Position numbers and translations under genes: made by a program
Notes under the pieces: generated by a model
Databases searched by the model: none
The model's input: the letters and a program-made list of their open reading frames with translations, nothing else
Told to the model about the DNA's origin: nothing
Assembly: GCA_947630455.1 (NCBI GenBank)
Contig: CANRHP010000008.1
Location: 1 to 45,679, forward strand
Origin: an uncultured Clostridia bacterium
GTDB taxonomy: Bacteria > Bacillota > Clostridia > Christensenellales > CAG-314
Reading direction: 5' to 3'
DNA: 45,679 bases
Shown here: one piece after another, positions 6,358 to 13,584 of the stretch
How positions within the stretch are numbered: position 1 is the first letter of the stretch
Layout of the letters: the number at the start of each line of letters is the position of its first letter

Positions 6358-7137
6358 TCATAACGTCTGCTTGTAAATTTCATTTTTGGGCAGATTGCGA
6401 TCCTTGGCAACGGCTTTAACCGCCTCCGATTTGCTCATTCCGTCCTTGAGATAATAATCTATGTGTTCCTTGACGGACAATTCGCAAAGCGGATTGATCG
6501 TTTTCCCTCGGTTGACCACCAGCACAAACTCGCCCTTGGCGTCCTCGATCGTATCGCCGAGATGGCAAAAACGTACCGATTCGTGCGATTTTGTAAGTTC
6601 TTTGACCACGCAGCACTCACGATTTCCCAAACGGCTGCACAAATAGGACATATTTTCCTTGATATCATGCACGGAGACATAAAATATTGCTACACCCACA
6701 CATCCGTCCAAAAGCTGGTCCCTGTCCGATGCTTTTTCCGGCAAAAAACCGTAGTAAGTAAAGGGAGGTAAATAACCGCTCAGCACAAAAGCGTTGACAA
6801 ATGCACTCGGTCCGCTGATCACCGTGCACGGGTACCCCTTTTCTTTGAGAGCGTTGACAAGCACATTGCCGGGATCGTTGATACATGGCATACCGGCGTC
6901 GCTTATAACCGCAATATCCTCGCCTTTTTCGCAAAAAGACAGCACAAAATTAAGCTGCTTTGTTTCATTAAATTTGTGATAACTGTAGGTAGGCTTGGAT
7001 ATACCCAAATGATCAAGTAATATTCTGCTGTGGCGGGTGTCCTCGCAAAAAATTGCCGAGACACTTTTGAGTGTTTCCACCGCGCGGTAAGTAATTTCGC
7101 TCAAATTTCCTATGGGGGTTGCAACAAAATATACCAT
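6358..7137 (-). CDS. rsmI: 16S rRNA (cytidine1402-2'-O)-methyltransferase RsmI
   Basis: This 259-aa protein is a tetrapyrrole-methylase-fold enzyme that methylates the ribose of C1402 in 16S rRNA at the decoding centre. It has the family start VATPIGNLSEITYRAVETL, the motif EDTRHSRILLDHLGI and the S-adenosylmethionine-site segment VISDAGMPCINDPG. Length is slightly below the usual 270-290. The gene follows a yabB-like methyltransferase gene by 90 bases, a common rsmI/yabB neighbourhood in Bacillota. No Shine-Dalgarno sequence is visible. A TGC-TATAAG extended -10 element 10 bases before the ATG would give a very short leader. Confidence 0.95.
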   Translation of the reverse strand: MVYFVATPIGNLSEITYRAVETLKSVSAIFCEDTRHSRILLDHLGISKPTYSYHKFNETKQLNFVLSFCEKGEDIAVISDAGMPCINDPGNVLVNALKEKGYPCTVISGPSAFVNAFVLSGYLPPFTYYGFLPEKASDRDQLLDGCVGVAIFYVSVHDIKENMSYLCSRLGNRECCVVKELTKSHESVRFCHLGDTIEDAKGEFVLVVNRGKTINPLCELSVKEHIDYYLKDGMSKSEAVKAVAKDRNLPKNEIYKQTL

Positions 7138-7227
7138 AAAAATTTGCCCGATTCTTATAGCAGAAGGGGCGAGACTCTCCTTTTTTAGATAATAGCAAAA
7201 TAATCAATCTATTTGCAGCAATTTTTT

Positions 7228-7965
7228 TTACTTTATCCCGTTATACCACATACGCGTTTGATCCGTGTAGCTGCCATATTCATCCGTTATGCAAAGTGGA
7301 GCTCGCAGCACACAGTCCGACGCGCCACCTTTTACCGCACGTACAAGCACCAAATTGGGCTGCTTGTTAGGCGCAGGGCACACGGGCAAAATCTCTTTGA
7401 CGGCAAGTCCTCTGCTTGCACATTCCATAATTATTTCGCACAAACGATCTGCTTGGTGTACGAGATAAAAGGTGCCGCGGTTGTTAAGCACTTTGGCAGC
7501 GCTTGTCACCACATCCGCAAGTGTAGCGGCGATTTCGTGTCGACATAGAGCGATGTTGGGACTAAGCTGCTGCTCTCCGCTGCCCACACGGCGATAGGGA
7601 GGATTGCAAACAACAACGTCAACGTCCCGTACCATGTCGCTCACATTTTTGAGATCCCCGTTGTAAACCTTTATGACCGCTTGCAAATTGTTGAGCTCAA
7701 TGCTGCGCTTCATCATGTCGCACAACTGCGGCTGAAGCTCCACGGCAGCTATGCGCGCTGGGCGCTTTTTGTACGCAACCAAAATAGAGATCACACCGCT
7801 GCCGGCGCCGAGTTCCACGCATGTCTTTCCGCGCATGTCCCTGCAAAAGTTGGCAAGCAGCACTGCGTCGGTTGTAAAGCGGTATTCCGTTGCGGACTGA
7901 ATGATTTTTAGTCCGCCGCACTGCAAATCCTCTATTTTTTCGTCAGATCTCAACTCGATATCCAT
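7228..7965 (-). CDS. yabB: tRNA1(Val) (adenine37-N6)-methyltransferase family protein (YabB-like)
   Basis: This protein has the class I S-adenosylmethionine methyltransferase motifs CVELGAGSGVISILVA (motif I) and VVCNPPYRR (motif IV, the NPPY of N6-adenine methyltransferases). The family N-terminus ATEYRFTTDAVLLANF is also present. In other bacteria such enzymes methylate A37 of tRNA1-Val. I place the start at ATG 7965 (245 aa) rather than the in-frame GTG at 7983, because a TTTACT-17-TACAAT promoter (7972-8000) would begin transcription at about 7965. Neither start has a ribosome binding site, so the mRNA may be leaderless. rsmI follows and is probably co-transcribed. Confidence 0.88.
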   Translation of the reverse strand: MDIELRSDEKIEDLQCGGLKIIQSATEYRFTTDAVLLANFCRDMRGKTCVELGAGSGVISILVAYKKRPARIAAVELQPQLCDMMKRSIELNNLQAVIKVYNGDLKNVSDMVRDVDVVVCNPPYRRVGSGEQQLSPNIALCRHEIAATLADVVTSAAKVLNNRGTFYLVHQADRLCEIIMECASRGLAVKEILPVCPAPNKQPNLVLVRAVKGGASDCVLRAPLCITDEYGSYTDQTRMWYNGIK

Positions 7966-7971
7966 GTAAAT

Positions 7972-8000
7972 ATTGTACACCACTCAAACAAATTAGTAAA
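7972..8000 (-). promoter_or_regulatory. Promoter of yabB-like gene and rsmI
   Basis: On the minus strand TTTACT (7995-8000) and TACAAT (7972-7977) are separated by exactly 17 bases. The predicted transcription start, about 7 bases downstream of the -10 box, coincides with the ATG at 7965. Confidence 0.6.
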
Positions 8001-8300
8001 GCCGCGAGACACAATTGTTTGAACAGATACTATTATCAACACATTTTAATGGTCGTCACAAGACTGTACAAGCTCAACCAACCTATCGCCACAATATGAA
8101 ACCGGAAATTCAGATATAATACGAACAGATTTTAGGAAAAGAGGGATTATTCACATGGTTTTTTGTAACAGTGCGGAAATTGGCGGATGATAACGAAAAA
8201 GACTTAAAGCGGATTTGATATCTCAAAGCCACTTTAAGTCGATTTTTTTCATTTATCCTTTCGCAAGGTATCTCCCTGCCGAACAAATCTTATAATTAAA
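7984..8300. other. Intergenic region between the yabB-like gene and the large lipoprotein gene
   Basis: This 317-base stretch holds the minus-strand yabB promoter (7972-8000) and a bidirectional terminator hairpin (8196-8249). An isolated TATAAT lies at 8115-8120 on the plus strand. It could only drive an 11-codon frame starting at 8156, which I do not consider a gene. Nothing else is evident. Confidence 0.6.
8196..8249 (-). terminator. Terminator of the large lipoprotein gene (bidirectional shape)
   Basis: GACTTAAAG pairs with CTTTAAGTC (8201-8209 with 8232-8240), plus two inner G-C pairs. The stem is flanked by AAAAA on one side and GATTTTTTT on the other, so it can act in both directions. 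On the minus strand it follows the lipoprotein stop codon by about 60 bases. Confidence 0.75.
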
Positions 8301-11300
8301 TTATTTGTTTGTAATATTGCCCTCTGCATCGGCTTGGTATGTAACAACAACGCCGTTATAAGTTACCTTTGCAGTACTGTTGATGAATGTTGCGTCACCA
8401 CCCATATTGGAGTAAAAACCGGAAAATCCGCCAGCGATTACCGTTCCTTCAAAAGTAAAATCAGTCACGGTTGTTGTAGCTTGAGAGGGTTGTTCACTGT
8501 CTATATCGTACACAACATCGCCAAAGCAGGCATTCGCTTTTCCATCGGCGTTTGTAGCCTTGATTGTGCCGGTTGACTTGCAATCAGTATAAATGTTGCC
8601 GCCCTGCTCACGACCGACAATTCCGCCAACTGCGCTTTGTCCTTCTACATCTATGCTTGCGGTCAAATTGGTATATTTACCACCGTTTTTCCTTGTGATG
8701 CCTGCAATACCGCCCACGTCAATGCTGGAACCCTTTACAAAGCTCCCCTTGTCGGCATTTACCGTGATTTGATCGGCAACAGCGCCCATGTGACCCACAA
8801 CGGCTCCAACATAAGAACCTCCGGACACTTTTATATCGCCTTGCAGGGTGATTTTTGTCAAAGTCGGAGTACCGCTTGAGCCTGCGCGACCTACTACTGC
8901 GCCCAGATAACTGCTGCCCGAAACGTCTACATTTTCAAAAACGATATTTTTTACCGCACCGTTTCCAACCAGACGCGCAATAAATCCGGAGCCTTTGTCA
9001 TAAGTTTGAGATATCTTCAAATTTTTGATGATATGCCCGTTGCCGTCAAATGTACCTCCAAAAGACACATCTCCTTCCAGTTGAGAATGTCCAATAGGCT
9101 CCCATTCTTCACCGTTAAGGTCGATATCGTTTTCAAGATATGCTGTCCAACCGGCAAAATTCTTAACGTTGATAGAACCATGATAATTGTTTGCCACCCA
9201 TGCATTGACTTCATCACGCCACCATTTCAAACCATCCAAAGAGTAGATGCGAACAGTATTACTGCTTGCGTTCAAGATATAGTCAATACCAACGACCTTT
9301 ATCTCTACGGCAGCCTTGTTTTCAATGGAGATCAGAGGCGCTTCTGCGGGAATATAATATCCCCCAAGCCAATCGTCCGAAACATTTTTTATTTCCGTTT
9401 TGAATCCGGTGAAATCCAAGGTTAATTCGCATTTTTCATCAATAATTCCGGTAACGGTGGAGCTTGATGCGTTGAGAACTCCCGCAAATACACCGATTCC
9501 GCCCCAACTTTCCGAATATTCGTTGTCATCAAAGTCTTTTGCAACAACCGTTATCGTACCTTTCAGGGTGCAGTTTTCAATTTTACCGCCTTCACTCTGT
9601 CCCACAAAAACGCCTGCCTGTGAGCCCGCTGCGCTTGCGCCGTCTATGGTAAGATTTTTAATCGTACCACCGCCGAGATAAGCAACAAGTCCGCTTTTAT
9701 CTACGCTGTTGTGTCCTGCATTGAGGTTGTAAATCGTGTGTCCGTTGCCGTCAAAAATCAGCCATTGACCGTTTAACGGCTGCCATTCCTTTCCTTCGAG
9801 ATCAATATCTTCGGCAAGCTTAATCGTCACCGCAAGACCTTCGCCCGAACTGATAACATCACTGTTTCGTGCTTCGGCAAAAGCGACAAGGCTTTCGGCG
9901 GAATCCACGATATATGTTCTGCCAACGTCTATACCTATTCCGTTCCAAAGCCACTCAACCTCGGTCGCTTCATTTCCGGAGAATGTGGTGACAGGACTTG
10001 CATTTCTGCTGCCGCCTGCAATTATATTGTTTACTGTACGATTATCTACCAACAAAATAGTATTGATCGTCGCCTTAGAAACTGTGCAGTTGTTGATAGA
10101 ATTTATCGTTTCTTTATATTTGCCGCCGTTGTACTCACCGACAATACCGCCGACAAAACATTTGTTGCCCTTAGAGTATTCTTCCGTTGCATTAGAGGAT
10201 ACCGAACCGTCTGTGAAGCTGCTTTTCTCTATGCTTACGCCATAATGCAAATAACCAACGACTCCACCGACTTTACGTGTGCCTTCTACAGCCAATCCGC
10301 TGACCTCAATATTGCTTATGGTGTGCACTGCTTCACCGGTGTAACCGATAAAGCCGCCGACATTGTCACCCTCGACGTTGTTGCCCTCTTTCCAAATGCC
10401 TTTTATAAAGCTCCCGGCGCTGCCCTTTACGGAGCAATCGCTGATACGAACGTATCCGCCTCCGAGCATACCGCCCACTTTGTAGTTACCTGTAATTTGC
10501 ACAAGACCGCTTACATGACAATCCTGTACCGAGCCTGTAAACGCCGAGCCTATGAGAGCGCCGACATTGGTGCTGCCGATTACTGATGCATTTACAATAT
10601 TTACCCCTTTAACAGCTGCGGGACTCTCCACACATCCGAACAAGCCTACGTTGTCTTTATCGGGAGTGTTGATAAACAAATCGGAAATCGTTTTTCCCTG
10701 ACCGTCGAAAATACCCTTGAAGGTACTTCCGGTTTTTCCGATAGGTTCCCAATTTTCGACATACTCCAGACTGATATCCTCATCAAGATAAACGGTTTTA
10801 CCGGAGAAGGTGTCACCGGCATTTACCAATTTGCCAAATTCTACAAGCTCGTCAACATTGGCGATATGGTAGCCGTCCTTTTGTTCCTGCTCTTCGGGTG
10901 TGATTTCCTCAGACATATCCACAAGCCTTGTCCAAGCTTTATCTGTGTAGCGGTAAATTTCATACCCTGTGCGGTCTGCAAAGTCGCTGAAGGTGCGGAA
11001 ATAGAAGTCTCCCTCTCTTACATCCTCTAAATGACTTGCGTCCTCAGGCGCCACACTGCCGCTGAACCACAAGGTTCCGCGTTCCCCTTGCTCGCCCTTT
11101 TCTCCGGCTGCACCGTTGAGTGACGTCAACCATTCTTCAAGACTCAGAGGCTCCTTACCTGCGTTTTCCTCTTTCGCCTTGAACTGCTCTACATACAAAT
11201 CGTATGCCGACTTGCCGTCAACGCCTATCGCTTTGTATTCCGTCTTGCTCTCTCCAAAGTACCAATATCCGTCCTCCCCAATGTGAGGCGTGACACCGCT

Positions 11301-11732
11301 GACTCCTTGCAGAGAATCAAGCCATTCTTCAAGACTTCCACTGTATTCCGGGTGCTCTTGTTTGTACAACTCATACGCGGATTTTCCGTTTACTCCGTCA
11401 TATCCGTCGTATCCAGCAGCACCCTTAAGAGAAGCAAGCCAGTCCTCCAATGTACCGGTGTATTCCGGATGCTCCTGCTTGTACAGCTCGTAAGCGGACT
11501 TGCCGTCCACTCCGTTGTTTCCTGTCGCTTTGTACTCCGTCTTTTCATCGCCGAAGTACCAATAGCCGTCTTCTCCTACGTGGGGCGTGACGCCATCCTT
11601 GCCGTTTGCGCCGTCTTGTCCGTTTGTACCGTCCTTGCCGGGTGTGCCCTCACATGCCGCAAGCAGTGACACGGACAGAACAAAACATAGTGTCAGCACA
11701 ATGCACAACAATACTTTCGTTATTTTTTTCAT
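8301..11732 (-). CDS. Large surface lipoprotein with collagen-like stretch, internal repeats and GLUG-type repeats
   Basis: This 1143-aa protein begins at ATG 11732. An upstream in-frame ATG at 11753 is rejected because the AAAGGAG ribosome binding site lies between the two. A signal peptide ends in the lipobox LLAAC (Cys27), so the protein is lipid-anchored on the cell surface. Next come collagen-like Gly-X-Y triplets (about 29-47). Two copies of a VTPHxGEDGYWYFG unit alternate with three copies of a GKSAYELYKQEHPEY unit (about 48-210), followed by a second short Gly-X-Y run. From about 290 to the end, three blocks begin with patterns such as YLDEDISLEYVENWEPIG and FDGQGKTISDL. Each leads into GLUG-like repeats (GGIVG, GAVVG), which suggests an extended beta-helix. 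It is probably an adhesin or glycan-binding protein; this is inference. Its promoter contains a G9 tract. Confidence 0.85.
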   Translation of the reverse strand: MKKITKVLLCIVLTLCFVLSVSLLAACEGTPGKDGTNGQDGANGKDGVTPHVGEDGYWYFGDEKTEYKATGNNGVDGKSAYELYKQEHPEYTGTLEDWLASLKGAAGYDGYDGVNGKSAYELYKQEHPEYSGSLEEWLDSLQGVSGVTPHIGEDGYWYFGESKTEYKAIGVDGKSAYDLYVEQFKAKEENAGKEPLSLEEWLTSLNGAAGEKGEQGERGTLWFSGSVAPEDASHLEDVREGDFYFRTFSDFADRTGYEIYRYTDKAWTRLVDMSEEITPEEQEQKDGYHIANVDELVEFGKLVNAGDTFSGKTVYLDEDISLEYVENWEPIGKTGSTFKGIFDGQGKTISDLFINTPDKDNVGLFGCVESPAAVKGVNIVNASVIGSTNVGALIGSAFTGSVQDCHVSGLVQITGNYKVGGMLGGGYVRISDCSVKGSAGSFIKGIWKEGNNVEGDNVGGFIGYTGEAVHTISNIEVSGLAVEGTRKVGGVVGYLHYGVSIEKSSFTDGSVSSNATEEYSKGNKCFVGGIVGEYNGGKYKETINSINNCTVSKATINTILLVDNRTVNNIIAGGSRNASPVTTFSGNEATEVEWLWNGIGIDVGRTYIVDSAESLVAFAEARNSDVISSGEGLAVTIKLAEDIDLEGKEWQPLNGQWLIFDGNGHTIYNLNAGHNSVDKSGLVAYLGGGTIKNLTIDGASAAGSQAGVFVGQSEGGKIENCTLKGTITVVAKDFDDNEYSESWGGIGVFAGVLNASSSTVTGIIDEKCELTLDFTGFKTEIKNVSDDWLGGYYIPAEAPLISIENKAAVEIKVVGIDYILNASSNTVRIYSLDGLKWWRDEVNAWVANNYHGSINVKNFAGWTAYLENDIDLNGEEWEPIGHSQLEGDVSFGGTFDGNGHIIKNLKISQTYDKGSGFIARLVGNGAVKNIVFENVDVSGSSYLGAVVGRAGSSGTPTLTKITLQGDIKVSGGSYVGAVVGHMGAVADQITVNADKGSFVKGSSIDVGGIAGITRKNGGKYTNLTASIDVEGQSAVGGIVGREQGGNIYTDCKSTGTIKATNADGKANACFGDVVYDIDSEQPSQATTTVTDFTFEGTVIAGGFSGFYSNMGGDATFINSTAKVTYNGVVVTYQADAEGNITNK
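11223..11294 (-). repeat. Internal repeat, VTPHxGEDGYWYFG unit, copy 2
   Basis: These 24 codons encode VTPHIGEDGYWYFG plus the KTEYKAIG tail, matching the copy at 11520-11591 with about four changes. Confidence 0.8.
11307..11387 (-). repeat. Internal repeat, GKSAYELYKQEHPEY unit, copy 2
   Basis: These 27 codons encode a unit nearly identical to the one at 11424-11504 (differences only at a few positions, such as S for T and E for D). A third, more divergent copy follows with KSAYDLYVEQF. Similar units occur in tandem in Bacillota surface proteins. Confidence 0.8.
11424..11504 (-). repeat. Internal repeat, GKSAYELYKQEHPEY unit, copy 1
   Basis: First copy of the 27-residue unit, separated from copy 2 by the Gly-rich linker GAAGYDGYDGVN. 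High DNA similarity between the copies could allow recombination that changes copy number. Confidence 0.8.
11520..11591 (-). repeat. Internal repeat, VTPHxGEDGYWYFG unit, copy 1
   Basis: First copy of the 24-residue unit, directly after the collagen-like triplets. Together with the other unit it gives the protein a repeated N-terminal stalk. Confidence 0.8.
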
Positions 11733-11782
11733 TCCGTTTATGCTCCTTTGCATATTTAGTTATGTAATATAACTATGCCGCT

Positions 11783-11810
11783 ATTATAGCGCCCCCCCCC
11801 TCATTGTCAA
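11783..11810 (-). promoter_or_regulatory. Consensus promoter with a G9 spacer tract (large lipoprotein gene)
   Basis: On the minus strand a perfect TTGACA (11805-11810) and a perfect TATAAT (11783-11788) are separated by 16 bases. The spacer consists of ATGA, nine consecutive G residues and CGC. Gain or loss of one G by slipped-strand mispairing would change the spacer to 17 (optimal) or 15 bases and so alter transcription. Homopolymeric tracts placed like this are established phase-variation switches in other bacteria. The predicted leader is about 44 bases and carries an AAAGGAG site. Confidence 0.85.
11792..11800 (-). repeat. Homopolymeric tract, nine G residues (nine C on the plus strand)
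   Basis: The tract lies wholly inside the promoter spacer of the large lipoprotein gene. I noticed no other G or C run of comparable length in the window. Confidence 0.95.
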
Positions 11811-11885
11811 GAACTTGCGTAGTAGTTTTTAATTTATTTTAATGTTTTTTTGCAATTGTCCCAAATTTTATCAAAAAGTTGACAC

Positions 11886-11934
11886 AAAAAAAGTCTAAAA
11901 TAATTTTGACGTGTTTACCAAAATTACTTTAGAC
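11886..11934 (-). terminator. Terminator of the 371-aa lipoprotein gene
   Basis: A 15-bp stem with one mismatch (11893-11908 with 11919-11934) is followed on the minus strand by seven T residues. It lies 30 bases after the stop codon of the upstream lipoprotein gene and insulates the G9 promoter from read-through. Confidence 0.88.
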
Positions 11935-11963
11935 CGTTTATTTTATGCTTTCAGTACGAAAAT

Positions 11964-13079
11964 TTATCCGAGTCTTTCATCTAAATCGGTGTAAGTGTCG
12001 AGATCTGAAGGTAACGTTACCTTGTCGGCAGATATTTCCTGCTCCTCTATTACCTCGAGTTTAAAGCTGCCGCTGAGCGAAACGGGTACTGTGAGAGATT
12101 TTTCCACGTCAATATTTATTTCCACATCCACAACGGAGGAAAGCTTAGACAGTTTGTTATCCTTGTCAAACCCGATGAAAAACTCCGCCCGACACCTACG
12201 GAAAGAGACACATTTGTTTAACAAATCCGCGGTTTCCTTGGGAACAAGCTCTCGGTCGGCAAGAATTGCCTTGACGGTTTCCTCACTGACGCTTATCCTG
12301 AGCGCCCATCCGTTATCCTCCGAAACGGCAAAATCAACCTTGTACTGCTTGAGAATTTTGAGAATATCGGCTATTTCAACAGATAGCTGTGCCTGCAAAT
12401 CCGTAGCGTTTCCATCGGCGTCTGCAGAGTAACCGACAATACCTTCGAAAGGATTTCCATAATTCAGTTTGATTTTGTCGGAAGGCAATTCCACGCCAAA
12501 TTCCGCAAAGGCGCTTTTTAAACTCTCACTTAGGTGAGCATATACATTGCTGTTGTCCATATATATGCTTGCGCCATAGTTAAAGCTTTTAAGTAAATTT
12601 TGCAGCTTCAGCGTCTGCTCCTCATCAAGCCCCAACATATTCAACAAAACGCGGGGTATATTAAGTCCTCCTTTTACAGCGATATCGGCGGATGCCGCAA
12701 TATCTATACCGCTCTGTTCGGAGTAACCGACGCTTTGAAGAGAGTTGTGCTCAAGATTGAACGTACCATCCATTTCCATCTTGGCATCTTCGTAGTCAAT
12801 ATCTAAATCCGCTTCGAAATTGAGCTTGCCGTTTTGGCGAACATTCAACTGTGCCATCCATTGATCCGCAATAGTACCGTCACCGGGATCGTTAGATACG
12901 TTTGCCATTATCTTTGCGGAAATAGTATCAGCCAAATTTGCCTGCTGTTCGGGAGTATCCAGCTCCACATTTTTGTAAGTTCCCGGTATTGTGCCTTCTT
13001 TGCTGCTGCATGCGGCGAGAGTAAAAGCAGAAGTCGCAACCATTAACAAAACCAGCAGCAATATGAAAGTTCTTTTCAT
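11964..13079 (-). CDS. Secreted lipoprotein of unknown function, 371 aa
   Basis: This 371-aa protein has a classical lipoprotein signal peptide: positive start MKR, a hydrophobic core, and the lipobox LAAC with Cys24 followed by SSK. The mature part is rich in alternating polar and hydrophobic residues (for example KLNFEADLDIDYEDAKMEMDGTFNL and similar stretches), which suggests large beta sheets as in LolA/LppX-like or DUF-type lipoproteins. No catalytic motif is visible. An AGGAGAG site supports the start. The gene has its own promoter (13136-13163) and terminator. It lies upstream of the large repeat lipoprotein but is not in the same operon. Confidence 0.8.
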   Translation of the reverse strand: MKRTFILLLVLLMVATSAFTLAACSSKEGTIPGTYKNVELDTPEQQANLADTISAKIMANVSNDPGDGTIADQWMAQLNVRQNGKLNFEADLDIDYEDAKMEMDGTFNLEHNSLQSVGYSEQSGIDIAASADIAVKGGLNIPRVLLNMLGLDEEQTLKLQNLLKSFNYGASIYMDNSNVYAHLSESLKSAFAEFGVELPSDKIKLNYGNPFEGIVGYSADADGNATDLQAQLSVEIADILKILKQYKVDFAVSEDNGWALRISVSEETVKAILADRELVPKETADLLNKCVSFRRCRAEFFIGFDKDNKLSKLSSVVDVEINIDVEKSLTVPVSLSGSFKLEVIEEQEISADKVTLPSDLDTYTDLDERLG

Positions 13080-13135
13080 AAATTCTCTCCTATTTGATAT
13101 TTTGCAGATAAAAGCTTATCTTATGCGTGTAAACT

Positions 13136-13163
13136 ATTATACGCAGTATTTGCCTATTGTTAA
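13136..13163 (-). promoter_or_regulatory. Promoter of the 371-aa lipoprotein gene
   Basis: On the minus strand TTAACA (13158-13163) and TATAAT (13136-13141) are separated by 16 bases. The leader is about 50 bases long. Confidence 0.7.
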
Positions 13164-13209
13164 GATTTGATGTACACTATTGTAAACAATCAAATTATTA
13201 ACCTTTTAA

Positions 13210-13244
13210 CAAAAGAAAAGCCCGAAGCAAGACGTGCCTCGGGC
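13210..13244 (-). terminator. Terminator of the ferredoxin gene
   Basis: GCCCGAAGC pairs with GCCTCGGGC (one mismatch) around a 7-base loop. On the minus strand the stem is followed by TTTTCTTTT. It lies 15 bases after the ferredoxin stop codon. Confidence 0.88.
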
Positions 13245-13259
13245 AAAATATGTTTTGGG

Positions 13260-13430
13260 TTACGCCTCTTCTATAGCGCCAACCGGACATTGTGCTGCAC
13301 ACGCACCACAATCTACGCAGAGATCTGCCGCAATTTCAAACTTGCCGTCGCCCTCGCTGATCGCGTCACAGGGACAAACGCTTTGGCAGCCACCGCATGC
13401 AATACATTCATTACTGATTTTGTGAGCCAT
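13260..13430 (-). CDS. 2[4Fe-4S] ferredoxin, clostridial type
   Basis: This 56-aa protein is a small soluble low-potential electron carrier. Two cluster-binding motifs are complete: Cys9, 12, 15, 19-Pro (CIACGGCQSVCP) and Cys38, 41, 44, 48-Pro (CVDCGACAAQCP). The arrangement and length are those of the clostridial 2[4Fe-4S] ferredoxins that serve pyruvate:ferredoxin oxidoreductase and hydrogenase in anaerobes. The ATG at 13430 is preceded by AAAGGAGAGG. The gene is monocistronic, with its own promoter and terminator, and supports an anaerobic host. Confidence 0.96.
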   Translation of the reverse strand: MAHKISNECIACGGCQSVCPCDAISEGDGKFEIAADLCVDCGACAAQCPVGAIEEA

Positions 13431-13462
13431 AACCTTATCCTCTCCTTTTTTAGGATAATTAC

Positions 13463-13491
13463 ATTATACACAGCAAATCGCAATTTGTCTA
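13463..13491 (-). promoter_or_regulatory. Promoter of the ferredoxin gene
   Basis: On the minus strand TAGACA (13486-13491) and a perfect TATAAT (13463-13468) are separated by 17 bases. The leader is about 25-30 bases long. Confidence 0.7.
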
Positions 13492-13584
13492 ATCTTTTAC
13501 GTCAATTTAACGAAAATTTTATTACAGACTTCGACAAATATAAACGTAATGCCCGCTGTTACTACGCGACGACGAAGCATACGA

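Noticed and set aside
8156-8191. 11-codon plus-strand frame after an isolated TATAAT
   Set aside because: No matching -35 box and too short to support; the hairpin downstream is explained as the lipoprotein-gene terminator.
11733-11753. Earlier ATG for the large lipoprotein (MQRSING)
   Set aside because: The AAAGGAG ribosome binding site lies within these codons, so translation starts at the second ATG.
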